61,500 bases of DNA from Actinomadura sp. KC216 (GTDB lineage Bacteria > Actinomycetota > Actinomycetes > Streptosporangiales > Streptosporangiaceae): NCBI RefSeq assembly GCF_004348535.1, contig NZ_SMJX01000010.1, forward strand, positions 1-61,500, in the 5' to 3' direction. Each line of letters begins with the position of its first letter. Position 1 is the first letter of the stretch. The notes under the pieces were generated by a model. That model did no database searches, was not told the origin of the DNA, and worked only from the letters and a program-made list of their open reading frames with translations. Shown piece by piece: positions 15,997 through 24,704 of the stretch. The translations under genes were made by a program, and so were the position numbers.

Positions 15997-17512
15997 GGGC
16001 GACTCGCTGATCCATCAGGAGCTCGTCGACAGCCCGCACAGCTCGGCTGCTGCGATGTGGTTCGAGCACGCTTCGGGCCTCCCGGATCAGGTTGTGCTTC
16101 TCGACGGATCGGACGTGCATGTTGTGCTCCACGGCCGTGGCAAGCTGGCCAGCAGCCCGGTCGACGTCTCCTCGGCTCGCGTATGTCAGCGCCCTATTGG
16201 TGACCAAGGTGACCTGGTACCGCTGAAACACAGCGGAAGTCTGTTCTTCAAGTCGATCGAGCAGATCGAGAGTTTCCTGGTCGCCAAAAGAGGCCATGGT
16301 CAATGCCCGCTGACGCTCGACAAACGAGGTCCCTGGAATGCCGAGCCATGGCGACGGGAGCTCGTCCCGCGTTTTGTCGGCGAACGACGCAGCTCGATCC
16401 AGCGCGCTCAAGACGGCGTCCCGTTTCGCTTTGCCGAGCTGAGGGGTGGCGGCATGAGCGTGGGCCTCGTAGGCCGCGAGGTAACAACGCGCGGCCGTCG
16501 ACAACGACAGCGGCTGGAGCTGTTGGAGCACGGACAGGGCCATGTCGCCGTTCTGGTTACGAGCATGCATGTACGCCACGCCGCACATGGCGAAGACGTA
16601 AAGGTCTTGGCATCGTGCTCGGCCAGCGAGATCGGCGGAGCTCCGGTACCACTCCATGGCCTGTGCACGCCCACCTTGATCAAACGCCTGGTAGGCGACC
16701 AGATGACACGCATCGGCCGCGATGACGCCGAGTTCGTCCCGCAAGGCGTGATGGTCGTCGGTGAGACGCCAGAACGTGGCGAGATCACGGGCATGCTTTG
16801 TCGTGCTCGGTAGCAGCCGGGCAGCTCCCTCCTGGCGGTCCAGCCACCGAAAGCCTTCGGTCTGTGCACGGAGCTGAGCAAGAAGTTGATCGTCCAGGTG
16901 AGGGAGGTTGGATGGCGAAGGCTCTCGCCAGTTGTGAATGAGCGGCGGCGCCAGAATGCTCGCCAGCATTACCCCAGCGCCTGCGAGAAAGTCCTTGCGG
17001 CGCGTGTCGTCTCCTTCGGCTTGTCCTTGCTCTCTTGCTGCCAGCATGCCCGGCCGCGGTGGTGAGGTCGAGTCATCCAGCGCATCGTCGGGGGCATTGG
17101 AGCCTTTGGACGGCGGCGAGTGACCGGGCATCCGAAACCATAGGTGTTCCCGTGGGATCCGAAGAGTGCGAGCCCAGGCGATGAGCTTCTTCAGGTCGGT
17201 GACGGCGGCGCCGTTCTCGTAGCGGCTGACCTGGGTTTGGGTCAGGCCCAGCCAGCCGGCCAGCACGTCTTGCGGTATCGGGCGGGGACCGTGGAGTGGG
17301 GCATGCCGGTAGGCATGGAAGACCTTCCCGATGTGCGCCTCGGCGAATGCTTCCTGGAGTGCGGGAGACTCCCAGAACTCTGCGGGAACGCAGGGCGGAC
17401 CGAGTTCGGATCGTCGAGACCTCTGACAGGACGCGCATAGATCGCCCGTATTGTCCCACGCAAGCTTTGTCCCGCAGGACTGACATCGGTGCGTGGTCGG
17501 GTGTCGGCTCAT
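15977..17512 (-). CDS. XRE regulator with N-terminal zinc ribbon and TPR-like tail
   Basis: A 511-residue regulator. The N-terminus has a CxxC...CxxC zinc ribbon (CQSCGTK, CASCQ). An XRE HTH follows at about residues 75-130 ('VLAGWLGLTQTQVSRYENGA'), then a linker and a hydrophobic 'DFLAGAGVMLASILAPPL' segment. The long helical C-terminal region carries TPR-like repeats (A-A-Y-E-A-H, 'TLVTNRALTYASRGDVDRAA'). This architecture is common for actinomycete development and plasmid/ICE regulators that sense peptides or partners. The hydrophobic stretch near residue 180 is a single short one and may not be membrane-spanning. Confidence 0.8.
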   Translation of the reverse strand: MSRHPTTHRCQSCGTKLAWDNTGDLCASCQRSRRSELGPPCVPAEFWESPALQEAFAEAHIGKVFHAYRHAPLHGPRPIPQDVLAGWLGLTQTQVSRYENGAAVTDLKKLIAWARTLRIPREHLWFRMPGHSPPSKGSNAPDDALDDSTSPPRPGMLAAREQGQAEGDDTRRKDFLAGAGVMLASILAPPLIHNWREPSPSNLPHLDDQLLAQLRAQTEGFRWLDRQEGAARLLPSTTKHARDLATFWRLTDDHHALRDELGVIAADACHLVAYQAFDQGGRAQAMEWYRSSADLAGRARCQDLYVFAMCGVAYMHARNQNGDMALSVLQQLQPLSLSTAARCYLAAYEAHAHAATPQLGKAKRDAVLSALDRAASFADKTRDELPSPWLGIPGTSFVERQRALTMASFGDQETLDLLDRLEEQTSAVFQRYQVTLVTNRALTYASRGDVDRAAGQLATAVEHNMHVRSVEKHNLIREARSVLEPHRSSRAVRAVDELLMDQRVALIAGVR

Positions 17513-17731
17513 TCGGCTTCTCAGCTCACTAACTCTGAGATGAGGTCGGTGTCTCTAGGAGTGTAAACCCGATCGTATGAGCGGGATGGACGTATGCAGC
17601 CTATGAATATCCCGAGTATGCATCCGTGGACTTCACTCCCGGTGCCCTCTCCCGCCACCGTCTAATACCTGACTTACACAACCGATCGGATCATCCGCGC
17701 GTTGCGCGCGGTAGGACAGGACTGCCATCCC

Positions 17732-18085
17732 ATGACCAGCCGGAGTGCACACCAGACCCCGCCGCCAACACAGCCCACTGACTTGGAGTCGGGCGTTCCC
17801 GCCCGTACCGAAGACGACTTCCTTGACCAGCTCGCTTCCGCGCTGGGCGACCTGGACATCCGGACTCGCCTGACCAGGCAGGACATCCACACGTCGCTCG
17901 TCGTGATCAGCCCGACCGACTCAGTCCTGAACGAGAAGGTCACCTGCCGCGTGGACGACGGCAGCCCCACCTTCGCCTACTCCTGGGGCGACAACATCGA
18001 GGGCGAGACCATCGCCGAGGTCGCACGGGCCGTCGCGCACGTGGTCACCGCTGAGAGCAGCGGGCACGGCGTCGCCAACGGATAG
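17732..18085 (+). CDS. Hypothetical protein, 117 aa
   Basis: A small acidic protein I do not recognise. After a Thr/Pro-rich N-terminus, residues 25-110 have an alternating helix-strand pattern ('DFLDQLASALGDLDIRTRLT', 'KVTCRVDDGSPTFAYSWG', 'TIAEVARAVAHVV'). ATG 17732 is chosen although the ribosome site is distant; an upstream TTG at 17702 is possible. It is divergent from the XRE-TPR regulator across 219 bp and is followed 2 bp later by another small gene, forming a pair. Confidence 0.55.
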   Translation: MTSRSAHQTPPPTQPTDLESGVPARTEDDFLDQLASALGDLDIRTRLTRQDIHTSLVVISPTDSVLNEKVTCRVDDGSPTFAYSWGDNIEGETIAEVARAVAHVVTAESSGHGVANG

Positions 18086-18087
18086 AC

Positions 18088-18330
18088 ATGAGCGCCCACA
18101 CCAGCCGCGCCACCCCGCCCTGGTCCGGCCCTTCTGACCATGACGAGCTGGAACTGGTGGCGTTCATCCAGATCATCCGGCTACGCGAGCGGTTCAACCG
18201 GCCGTCCGGTGGTCAGTGGGGCATCCTCTACGACCCGTTCCGGCGGCGCTGGATCGGGATTCGCGGCAAGACCGGCTGGTTGTGCGCGGAGACTCCGACT
18301 GCGCTGGAGCAGCTCATCAACCGCGCCTAG
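18088..18330 (+). CDS. Hypothetical protein, 80 aa
   Basis: A short basic protein rich in Arg and Trp ('WGILYDPFRRRWIGIRGK') with an N-terminal helix 'LELVAFIQIIRLRERFN'. It starts 2 bp after the preceding small gene and is probably co-expressed. Family unknown. Streptomycete regulatory loci controlled by XRE-TPR proteins often carry such small pairs, but no function can be given. Confidence 0.55.
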   Translation: MSAHTSRATPPWSGPSDHDELELVAFIQIIRLRERFNRPSGGQWGILYDPFRRRWIGIRGKTGWLCAETPTALEQLINRA

Positions 18331-18456
18331 CCGGAACCTCGCCTAGCTAGGCAGGTGACCGGCCCTGATGTCGGCGTGACCCCACGCAAGACGCTCACTT
18401 CCGCACACAAGCCCATCGAGCAAGCCCAAGCCGCCCCTGCGACGAGGAGAACGGCC

Positions 18457-18690
18457 GTGTCTCGCGGCGCCTCTGACCTGGACCATCAACCCGCCAACAA
18501 GTTCCAGGCGAGTGCGGTCAACCATGAGGTGCCGCATTCCGCGCACATCTGGAATCGCTTGCTGGCGGCAAGGACTACTACGACGGGCGAGCGCGAGCTC
18601 ATGCCGACGCGCGGGCACCAAGCCCCACCCGGCGACATCCGCCTGGTGGTCGCCGTCGCCCGCAAGCGTCCTGCGCTTGCTTTCCGATGA
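18457..18690 (+). pseudogene. DUF574 SAM-methyltransferase remnant (frameshifted, truncated)
   Basis: A GTG at 18457 has a proper AGGAGA site 7 bases upstream, and the first 40 codons end in 'VPHSAHIWNRLL', the conserved entry of actinobacterial DUF574 methyltransferases. The next expected residues GGKDYYD are found in another frame from about 18567, needing one inserted base. 'PGDIRLVVAVAR' then returns in the first frame, as in 'PxIRLVARAN' of the family. The remaining 200 residues, including the SAM site, are absent. This is a decayed 5' fragment, not a working enzyme. Confidence 0.55.
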
Positions 18691-18747
18691 CTCCGGCGCA
18701 CCTGCGAGTGCCCGGTTGCCCAATCCCTCCAACACGGAAAGATTCCT

Positions 18748-20217
18748 GTGTCCTTAATCCGAAACCCCAAACGGCGCGTGAGCGTGGCCGCCGCCGCGGT
18801 CCTGGCCGCCGGCGTGGTCGCCGTCCCTGTCGTCCAGGCGCTCGCCGACCCGGCTGCCGCCCCCACGAGCGTCTCCCCGATCGCCGCCGGGCAGCAGGTC
18901 GGCGTCGGTGGTCTCCGGCTGACGCTGGACGTCGCCCCCGCCCCTGCCTCGACCCGCATCCGTTCCTCCGCCGGGACACCCGTCGAGCCGGTGCCGCCCT
19001 CGCAGTGCCAGCAGGTCTACGGCTCCCCCGGCTGCTACGGGCCGCCGCAGATCAACGCGGCATACGGTCTCGACCGGCTGCACCGCCGCGGCCTGGTCGG
19101 CGCGGGCCGCACCGTCGTCATCCCCATCTGCGCGCACAATCCCCACATTCGCCGCGACGTGGCCGTCTACTCCCGGCACTGGGGCCTCCCTGCGGCTGAG
19201 GTGGAGGTGGTGAAACACGGCGACGTGCCGACCGCCGACCCCGACAACCCGGAACAGGCGCTGTGCGCGACCGAAGCCACAGTGGACGTGCAGGCCGTGC
19301 ACGCCACCGCGCCCGGCGCGAAGATCATCGTGGTGGAGACAGCCCGCATCCCGTCCGGCGGCACCAAGGGGTTGCGCGAGCTGATCAACGCGATCGGGTG
19401 GGTCACCCAGCATCGCCAGGTCGACGCCGTCACCATGTCGTGGGGTGCCTACGAGGCCCACTTCCCCGAGCAGGCCGGACGCGCTGGCGATTACCGGCTG
19501 CTCACCGCCCTGCGCGGCCCTCTCCGGGCCGCGTACCGGCGCGGGACGACGCTGATCGCCGCGTCCGGCAACACCGGCCCCACCGGACCCAACCTGGCCG
19601 GGACCGCGTTCTACTCGCGTCCCACCGTGGCCTGGCCCGCGTCCGACCCGATGGTCACAGCGGTGGGCGGCACCCGTGTCCACCTCGATGACCACGGCCA
19701 CCGGATCAGGCCGGACGACGTGTGGGGTGATGAGAGTGGGCACGCCACTGGCGCCGGCCTATCAGCGGTCTTCCCCCGCCCGGCCTTCCAGCGCCGCGTC
19801 GCCGGTGTCGTCGGCGCCCGCCGTGGCGTCGTCGACCTCGCGCTGAACGCCTCCGGGCAGGCCCGCGAGTGGTACTACAGCGGTGGCTACAACCCGCTGC
19901 CCGGGCAACAGCCCGGGTGGCTGCGCGTTGCTGGGACCTCGATCGCCGCGCCGAAGGTCGCCGGGATCGTCGCGATCGCGGCGCAGCAGGCCGGGCGCCC
20001 GCTCGGGGACATCCACCAGGCGCTGTACGCCGCGCCAGGCTCGCTCAGGCACGGGCTGTACGACCTGACCACCGGCAGCAACACCGCCAACGGTGTGCCC
20101 GGCTTCTCGGCCGGGCAGGGCTATGACCCGCCGTCCGGGGCCGGGACCGTCGTCGGCGCGGATCGTCTGGTCGCCGCACTGGCCCGCGCCGCGGCTGATC
20201 AACCCCGCACCCGCTGA
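18748..20217 (+). CDS. Secreted S53 (sedolisin-like) serine-carboxyl peptidase
   Basis: A 489-residue exported peptidase. The signal peptide is 'AAAAVLAAGVVAVPVVQALA'. The S53 catalytic pair appears as EATVD (ExxxD, near residue 174). The nucleophile motif is 'GWLRVAGTSIAAPKVAGI', with GTSxxxP. 'DAVTMSWGAYEAHFPEQ' matches the conserved SxGxxE segment and 'LIAASGNTG' the core strand. A normal pro-kumamolisin activation domain is missing: only about 70 residues separate the signal from 'CYGPPQINAAYGLD', the usual mature start. Start GTG 18748 is preceded by GGAAAG. Confidence 0.8.
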   Translation: MSLIRNPKRRVSVAAAAVLAAGVVAVPVVQALADPAAAPTSVSPIAAGQQVGVGGLRLTLDVAPAPASTRIRSSAGTPVEPVPPSQCQQVYGSPGCYGPPQINAAYGLDRLHRRGLVGAGRTVVIPICAHNPHIRRDVAVYSRHWGLPAAEVEVVKHGDVPTADPDNPEQALCATEATVDVQAVHATAPGAKIIVVETARIPSGGTKGLRELINAIGWVTQHRQVDAVTMSWGAYEAHFPEQAGRAGDYRLLTALRGPLRAAYRRGTTLIAASGNTGPTGPNLAGTAFYSRPTVAWPASDPMVTAVGGTRVHLDDHGHRIRPDDVWGDESGHATGAGLSAVFPRPAFQRRVAGVVGARRGVVDLALNASGQAREWYYSGGYNPLPGQQPGWLRVAGTSIAAPKVAGIVAIAAQQAGRPLGDIHQALYAAPGSLRHGLYDLTTGSNTANGVPGFSAGQGYDPPSGAGTVVGADRLVAALARAAADQPRTR

Positions 20218-20378
20218 TCCTCGCCCGGCCGCAGCCCCGAACCGTGCGTCGAGTCCCGATCGCCATCGTCACACGGTCCGATCCTCCAGTCTGCGGCCGG
20301 GCGAGCCCTCGCCCGTCAGGCCTAATCGGCCGCCGGTGAGCCCGCGCGGCCCCGCCAACCCTTGATCGAAAGCCGCCC

Positions 20379-21257
20379 ATGGACCACGATCACTCACCCG
20401 GCACGCTGCTCCGGCTACGCCGGGGCGCCCACGAGTTCCTGCGCCGCTACGCTGCCACGGCGTGGGAACACAAACATGAAGGTGAACGCTGGGACCTCGT
20501 CCTGCCGCCCGAGGTCGCAAAGCTGCCCGAGCGCAAGCGCTACCGAGCCCACGCCCGTCAGGAGGCGCAGCGTCTCAAGGACGCCGCGTTGTACGACCTG
20601 GACCCCGACACCACGCGCCGCGCGATCCAGGTCGGCGCTGCTATCCGTGAACATCGGCACAACGACGTGACGGCTCTGGCCGGTAGGTCCGATGTCATCG
20701 ACACGATGGACATCCAACCACCCAGTCTGGCGGGGTTTCTGCGCTGGCGCGACCCCAGCGGGATCAGCTACAACGCCCGCGGCGTGCCGATCGTGGCCTG
20801 TCACTGGGGGCCCGCCGCCGACCAGGGGATCTGGATCGTGTGGTGGGCCGATAGCCGCGCCGTGATCAAGTCCTACGGCCACGAGATCAAGGGCACGTGG
20901 GCGGAGTCGGTAGTGAACGTCGGCACGGCATTGCCGTTCTTCGGGCCGCTGTGGTACAGCGAGCAGCAGCTCATCTGGCCCTATAGCGTCAGCGCCCCCA
21001 AAAGCACCGCGCGGGGAACGCCTATTAGGCCAACCGCTCCAGCAGGCGACACGGCTGCCGAGCCGGTCCCCGTCGACGACGACTTCGTCGCGCTGCTCTA
21101 CACCACGCTGGCCACCTGGTCGCTGCTGGCCGACCCGCCCACCGGCATCCACCTCCAACAACACCCGCCCAGCGAGGCCGAACAGACCGCCGACCGCAAC
21201 GTCGGCCTGGCCACACCTCCGATCACCATCGCTACAACAGTTAAGACCACGCACTGA
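20379..21257 (+). CDS. Hypothetical protein, 292 aa
   Basis: A soluble protein that I cannot place in a named family. The N-terminal 100 residues are helical and charged ('LLRLRRGAHEFLRRYAATAW'). The middle has a Trp-rich beta region ('WGPAADQGIWIVWWADSRAV', 'FFGPLWYSEQQLIWPYS'), and the tail is disordered-looking and Thr/Pro-rich. Proteins of this type turn up beside mobile-element genes in actinomycetes, which is only a loose impression. ATG 20379 lacks a strong ribosome site. Confidence 0.6.
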   Translation: MDHDHSPGTLLRLRRGAHEFLRRYAATAWEHKHEGERWDLVLPPEVAKLPERKRYRAHARQEAQRLKDAALYDLDPDTTRRAIQVGAAIREHRHNDVTALAGRSDVIDTMDIQPPSLAGFLRWRDPSGISYNARGVPIVACHWGPAADQGIWIVWWADSRAVIKSYGHEIKGTWAESVVNVGTALPFFGPLWYSEQQLIWPYSVSAPKSTARGTPIRPTAPAGDTAAEPVPVDDDFVALLYTTLATWSLLADPPTGIHLQQHPPSEAEQTADRNVGLATPPITIATTVKTTH

Positions 21258-21394
21258 CCAGCAATCATCCACTCAGTGGCCTGCCCGACCCCTTGCCAGG
21301 AAGCGGGCCATTCATGCCTGACAAGCCCGCCCTTGACCGTGTCGGCGGATAAAACCTGTTTGAGGGTGGCCTGCCCGAGCCCGGCCTCGGGGGT

Positions 21395-21966
21395 TCAGAG
21401 CGTGGTAGAACCGCTGGCAGGCTCCTCAAGCAGGACGTTGCCGTGGGCGACTCCTAGACCAGCCCGTGCACGGGCCAGCAGGTTCATGACCTCCCGCTCG
21501 GCGCGGCCGTCCTCGACACGGGCTTCAAGGCGGGCGACCAGCGGCCAGAGTTCGGCGACGGCTTCGGTGGCGTGGCCGGATTGGCGGGCGATCTCGACGA
21601 GCCGGACGGTGGATTCGCCGAACTGGAGCATGGACCGATGGTCAGTGTCGGCGGGGTCGGTCACATCGAGGATGTGCGGCGGCAGATGGAGTTTGTCGGC
21701 GACCCGGCGTCGGGAGTTCACGTCGTCCAGCGTGCGTTTGCCGAGTTCGCGGAGCGAGATATAGGTCTTGTCGTAGCCGAGGTCCTCGCCCAGGGTCGCC
21801 TGGTTGATGCCGTGAATGGCGCGGCGGAACCGGAGGATCTTTCCTAGGTCGCCGGTGGCGACGACGCGCTGGGCATGTTGGGGTGGCCCAGCGCCACATG
21901 GCGTGGGTCGACGAACGGCGCTGTGTGAGGAGGCCCTGGTCGTGGCGTGCCATGGCTGGCTGGGTC
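21395..21966 (-). pseudogene. XRE-type regulator fragment without start or TPR tail
   Basis: The frame encodes a good XRE HTH ('[20 protein letters not shown]', '[16 protein letters not shown]') followed by the beginning of a TPR region ('[20 protein letters not shown]'). It then stops at 21395, where relatives continue for about 250 residues. Upstream, the frame has no ATG, GTG or TTG between the HTH and the stop at 21967. Both ends are therefore missing, consistent with a truncated relic. It abuts the NUDIX gene on the same strand. Confidence 0.55.
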
Positions 21967-22384
21967 ACTTCCGTTCGTGCCAAGCGGCGATGGATTGCTT
22001 GTACCCATCGGGCATAGGCAGTTCCGGGACCTGGTCGGCGGTGAACAGGCCGAGCCGTGAATGCTCGGTGCTCACGATCGGCTGGCGGTTCGGTGTCAGA
22101 ACTGTGCAGCCGTAGGTGACGATCACGACACGACGCTCGGGCATGGTGTCGGGGAGCGGCTGGTAGATCCACACGTCCAGGAGCGGCCCGGCCTTGACGT
22201 CCCAGCCGGTCTCTTCGGCGATCTCGCGTTCGACCGCTACCTCGGGGCTGGGATCGGAGGGCTCCAGACGGCCGCCGGGCAGTTCCCACTCATCGCGCTC
22301 GTTCTTTAGCAGCGCCACCCGGTCACGGGCGTCGAGGGCGACGCCTTTGACGGACACGGGCCAGGTCGGTGGCGTGTATGCCAT
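21965..22384 (-). CDS. NUDIX hydrolase
   Basis: A 139-residue NUDIX hydrolase acting on a nucleoside-diphosphate-linked substrate. The box reads 'GGRLEPSDPSPEVAVEREIA' followed by EETGW. It contains one extra residue between the first Glu region and REIAEE compared with the canonical GX5EX7REUXEEXGU spacing, and Asp replaces the first box Glu. The metal-binding REIAEE core is intact. ATG 22384 is chosen for the GAGGA site 6 bases upstream; an open frame extends to 22537 without support. The 321 bp upstream to 22705 hold no gene I can support. Confidence 0.8.
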   Translation of the reverse strand: MAYTPPTWPVSVKGVALDARDRVALLKNERDEWELPGGRLEPSDPSPEVAVEREIAEETGWDVKAGPLLDVWIYQPLPDTMPERRVVIVTYGCTVLTPNRQPIVSTEHSRLGLFTADQVPELPMPDGYKQSIAAWHERK

Positions 22385-22705
22385 GGCGGTCCTCGTCGGT
22401 CGGAGTCCAGGCGGGTCGACTTGCGCGGGTTGTTGCGCGAGCGGCTGTCGGTCGGGTTCCGGACCGTAGCATTCAGGGGGCGGCACCAGCCATGGGCATA
22501 GCGGTTTGCCGGAGTCGACAATCTGTCGCTCTACCACGCGACCTCGTTAGACCAACCATGAAAGCCAGCCATCCAGCAAGGACGTAGCCCGTTCCGAGAG
22601 GTTGGCGCTGGCATCGCCCACAGAGGCTTGCTGGCTTCGCGCACGCGGACCCAACAGATGCGCCCTAAACGCGCGCTATTTCCGAAACTCCGCTGGGCAG
22701 TTGGC

Positions 22706-23875
22706 CTACAGCCACCCGTGGCGACGCAATGTATGTGCGCGCTGGGAACAGAAGGGAGAGCAGTACAGCCGCGGCCGTCCGGGGCTGACCATGGGGTGGG
22801 TGAGCGGTTGGGCGCAGACGCGGCAGCAGCCGTCGCCGATGGTCGGGGCCAGGTCGGCCAGCAGTTGCTCGACTCCGTGGAGTTGGTCGGGGAGAGGGTC
22901 ATCGTCGGCGCGGCAGCCGGGATAGGTCAGCAGTTGAGCGAAGGCAGCGCGCAGCTCGGCCAAGTCGCGTCGCCGGGCGCCCAGCAGGTTCAGATAATCC
23001 TCTAGGGGCCAAGTGACCAGGGCGCCGGCCCGGGTGAGATACAGCCCGACGGTGTCGATGGCGTGAGCGTCAGTGAGGTCGAGCAGGACGTAGCCAAGCA
23101 GCTGCAAGATCGCTGGCAGCGAGAAGTTGTGGACGCGGCGGGTGCTCTTGAAGTCCAGCAACAGCCCGTCGGCGATGAGGTCGGCGTCGGCGGAGACGTG
23201 GATGCTGCCGTCAAAGGTCGGGCCGGGCCGGCACTGGTCGGGTGTAGTCGCGACACGCAGGTCGTTCAGCGGCCCATCCTGGGCTCGATGGAGCTGGGCG
23301 AGCAGGTCGTCGACCAGGTCGCGGTGCGGGACGGCCAGCAGCGTGGTCAGGTCGAAGCTTTTGGGGTGGGAGTAGGCGGTCTTGCACAGCGGGGTGTCGC
23401 CGAAGGCGAACGGATTACGCAGGTTGACCGCATACCAGGCGGCAGCCAGCAGTAGGCGGGCCAGGCGTTCCTCGTCGTCGTCAGCGTGCAGCATCGGCCC
23501 GTGGCGATCGTCGAGCCGCATCGCCTGCACGACAGCGGCCAGCTCGACCACCAGCTGCCGACCGGTCTCGGCGATGGCGTGGGCCGCGCGGCCGGCGCGG
23601 GGCCGTGCGGCGGCAGCGAGGCATCCGTCCACGCCGAGCAGGGTGGCGGCATCGACGGGAACGCTGCTGGTGAAGGCCAGCCGTAGCCGCTGGTCGATCG
23701 CGGTGCCGATAGTGCCGGCTTCGTAGCCGACACCCGGGCCAGGCAAGATCAGCGAGGATGTGGGCAGCTGGGAGCGGTAGGTGGCTCGCACGCGGCGGAC
23801 CCCGGCCGATAGCTCTCGGTCCAGGAACAGCCGCAGCGGGGTCCGCGGCGATGCCAAACCCTGGGTGAGACTCAT
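22706..23875 (-). CDS. PD-(D/E)XK nuclease-like protein with C-terminal zinc finger
   Basis: A 389-residue protein. Near residue 240 it carries the pattern of a RecB/Cas4-like nuclease core: 'DADLIADGLLLDFKSTRR' (Asp, then DxK on the next strand) followed by 'PAILQLLGYVLL' (the Q-hxxY-like helix). The C-terminus has a probable zinc site (CCRVC ... YCSPFCSQ). The N-terminal half has 'LRLFLDRELSAGVRRVRATY' and a helical region. A catalytic role is inferred from motif spacing, not from close homologues. A degraded copy of its 5' end lies at about 25150-25250. Confidence 0.6.
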   Translation of the reverse strand: MSLTQGLASPRTPLRLFLDRELSAGVRRVRATYRSQLPTSSLILPGPGVGYEAGTIGTAIDQRLRLAFTSSVPVDAATLLGVDGCLAAAARPRAGRAAHAIAETGRQLVVELAAVVQAMRLDDRHGPMLHADDDEERLARLLLAAAWYAVNLRNPFAFGDTPLCKTAYSHPKSFDLTTLLAVPHRDLVDDLLAQLHRAQDGPLNDLRVATTPDQCRPGPTFDGSIHVSADADLIADGLLLDFKSTRRVHNFSLPAILQLLGYVLLDLTDAHAIDTVGLYLTRAGALVTWPLEDYLNLLGARRRDLAELRAAFAQLLTYPGCRADDDPLPDQLHGVEQLLADLAPTIGDGCCRVCAQPLTHPMVSPGRPRLYCSPFCSQRAHTLRRHGWL

Positions 23876-24063
23876 GTCGCTGACCGTAGCTACCGGGGGT
23901 GACAGTTCTCGCTCGCCATGGACGTCGCCGCCGTGGCCGCGGTTCGCCCCGCCAGCGCCACTTCTCCACGCGGCGGGTGGACGGACGTGTAGACCTGGTG
24001 CCGCTCACCCCGGCCGTGGAGAGCTTCCCCGATCCAACCTCTTGGAGGAAGATCATCAGGGGC

Positions 24064-24704
24064 TTAGTCGATTGAGGGGCTCTCGAAGCTGCTGCACACG
24101 GCGGCTGGGCCTGCCCCGAGCTGATTGGCCAGGTGCTCTGCGGCCGCCTCGTGTGCTCCTTGCGCCGCTAGTTCATCGGCTCGTTCGTTGTCGGGATCGC
24201 CGGAATGGCCCTTGAGCCAGGACCAGGCGATCTTGTGTCGGCTGGCGGCCGTGTCGAGCCGTTTCCACAGGTCGATGTTCTTGACCGGCTCCTTTTGCCT
24301 GGTCATCCATCCATTGCGTTTCCAGGTGCTGATCCACTGGGTCATGCCCCGGCGCAGGTCAGGTACTGGCTGTCGGCGTGCAGATGAACCCGCGATGGCC
24401 GGGTGAGGTGTTCCAGTGCTTTGATCGCTGCCAGTAGCTCCATCCGGTTGTTGGTGGTGTCGGCTTCGCTGCCGTACAGCTCCATCTCGTGGTCGCCATA
24501 ACGCAGGACGGCTCCCCCACCACCCGGTCCGGGATTGGGCTCGCAGGCACCATCGGTGGACGCCTTCACCACGCCACCGTCGACTCCAGAACCGCCGGTG
24601 GCGGATGGCGCGTCTGGGGCGTCCATGTCGGCTGAAGGGCCGTGGCGCTGCTCCCACCGCCGCGTCAGCTGCTGCTTCCACCCTTTCGGCGGAGGCCAAG
24701 GCAC
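24064..24704 (-). pseudogene. rnhA: RNase HI disrupted by a 5-bp tandem duplication
   Basis: Two frames together give a complete RNase HI. The first (24704 to 24342) has '[16 protein letters not shown]', '[14 protein letters not shown]' and 'HADSQYL'. The second (to 24064) has '[16 protein letters not shown]', '[18 protein letters not shown]' and the C-terminus. All catalytic residues D, E, D, H and D are present. Removing one copy of the tandem ACCTG at 24355-24364 joins the frames exactly at QYL-RRGM. As it stands the reading frame is broken after DSQYL, so no full enzyme is made unless by slippage. The N-terminus carries an extra 50-residue basic/Gly-rich segment. Confidence 0.75.
24355..24364. 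repeat. 5-bp tandem duplication inside RNase HI
   Basis: CAGGT CAGGT on the plus strand (ACCTG ACCTG in the gene). Deleting one unit restores the RNase HI frame, so this is the likely inactivating event by strand slippage. Confidence 0.8.
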
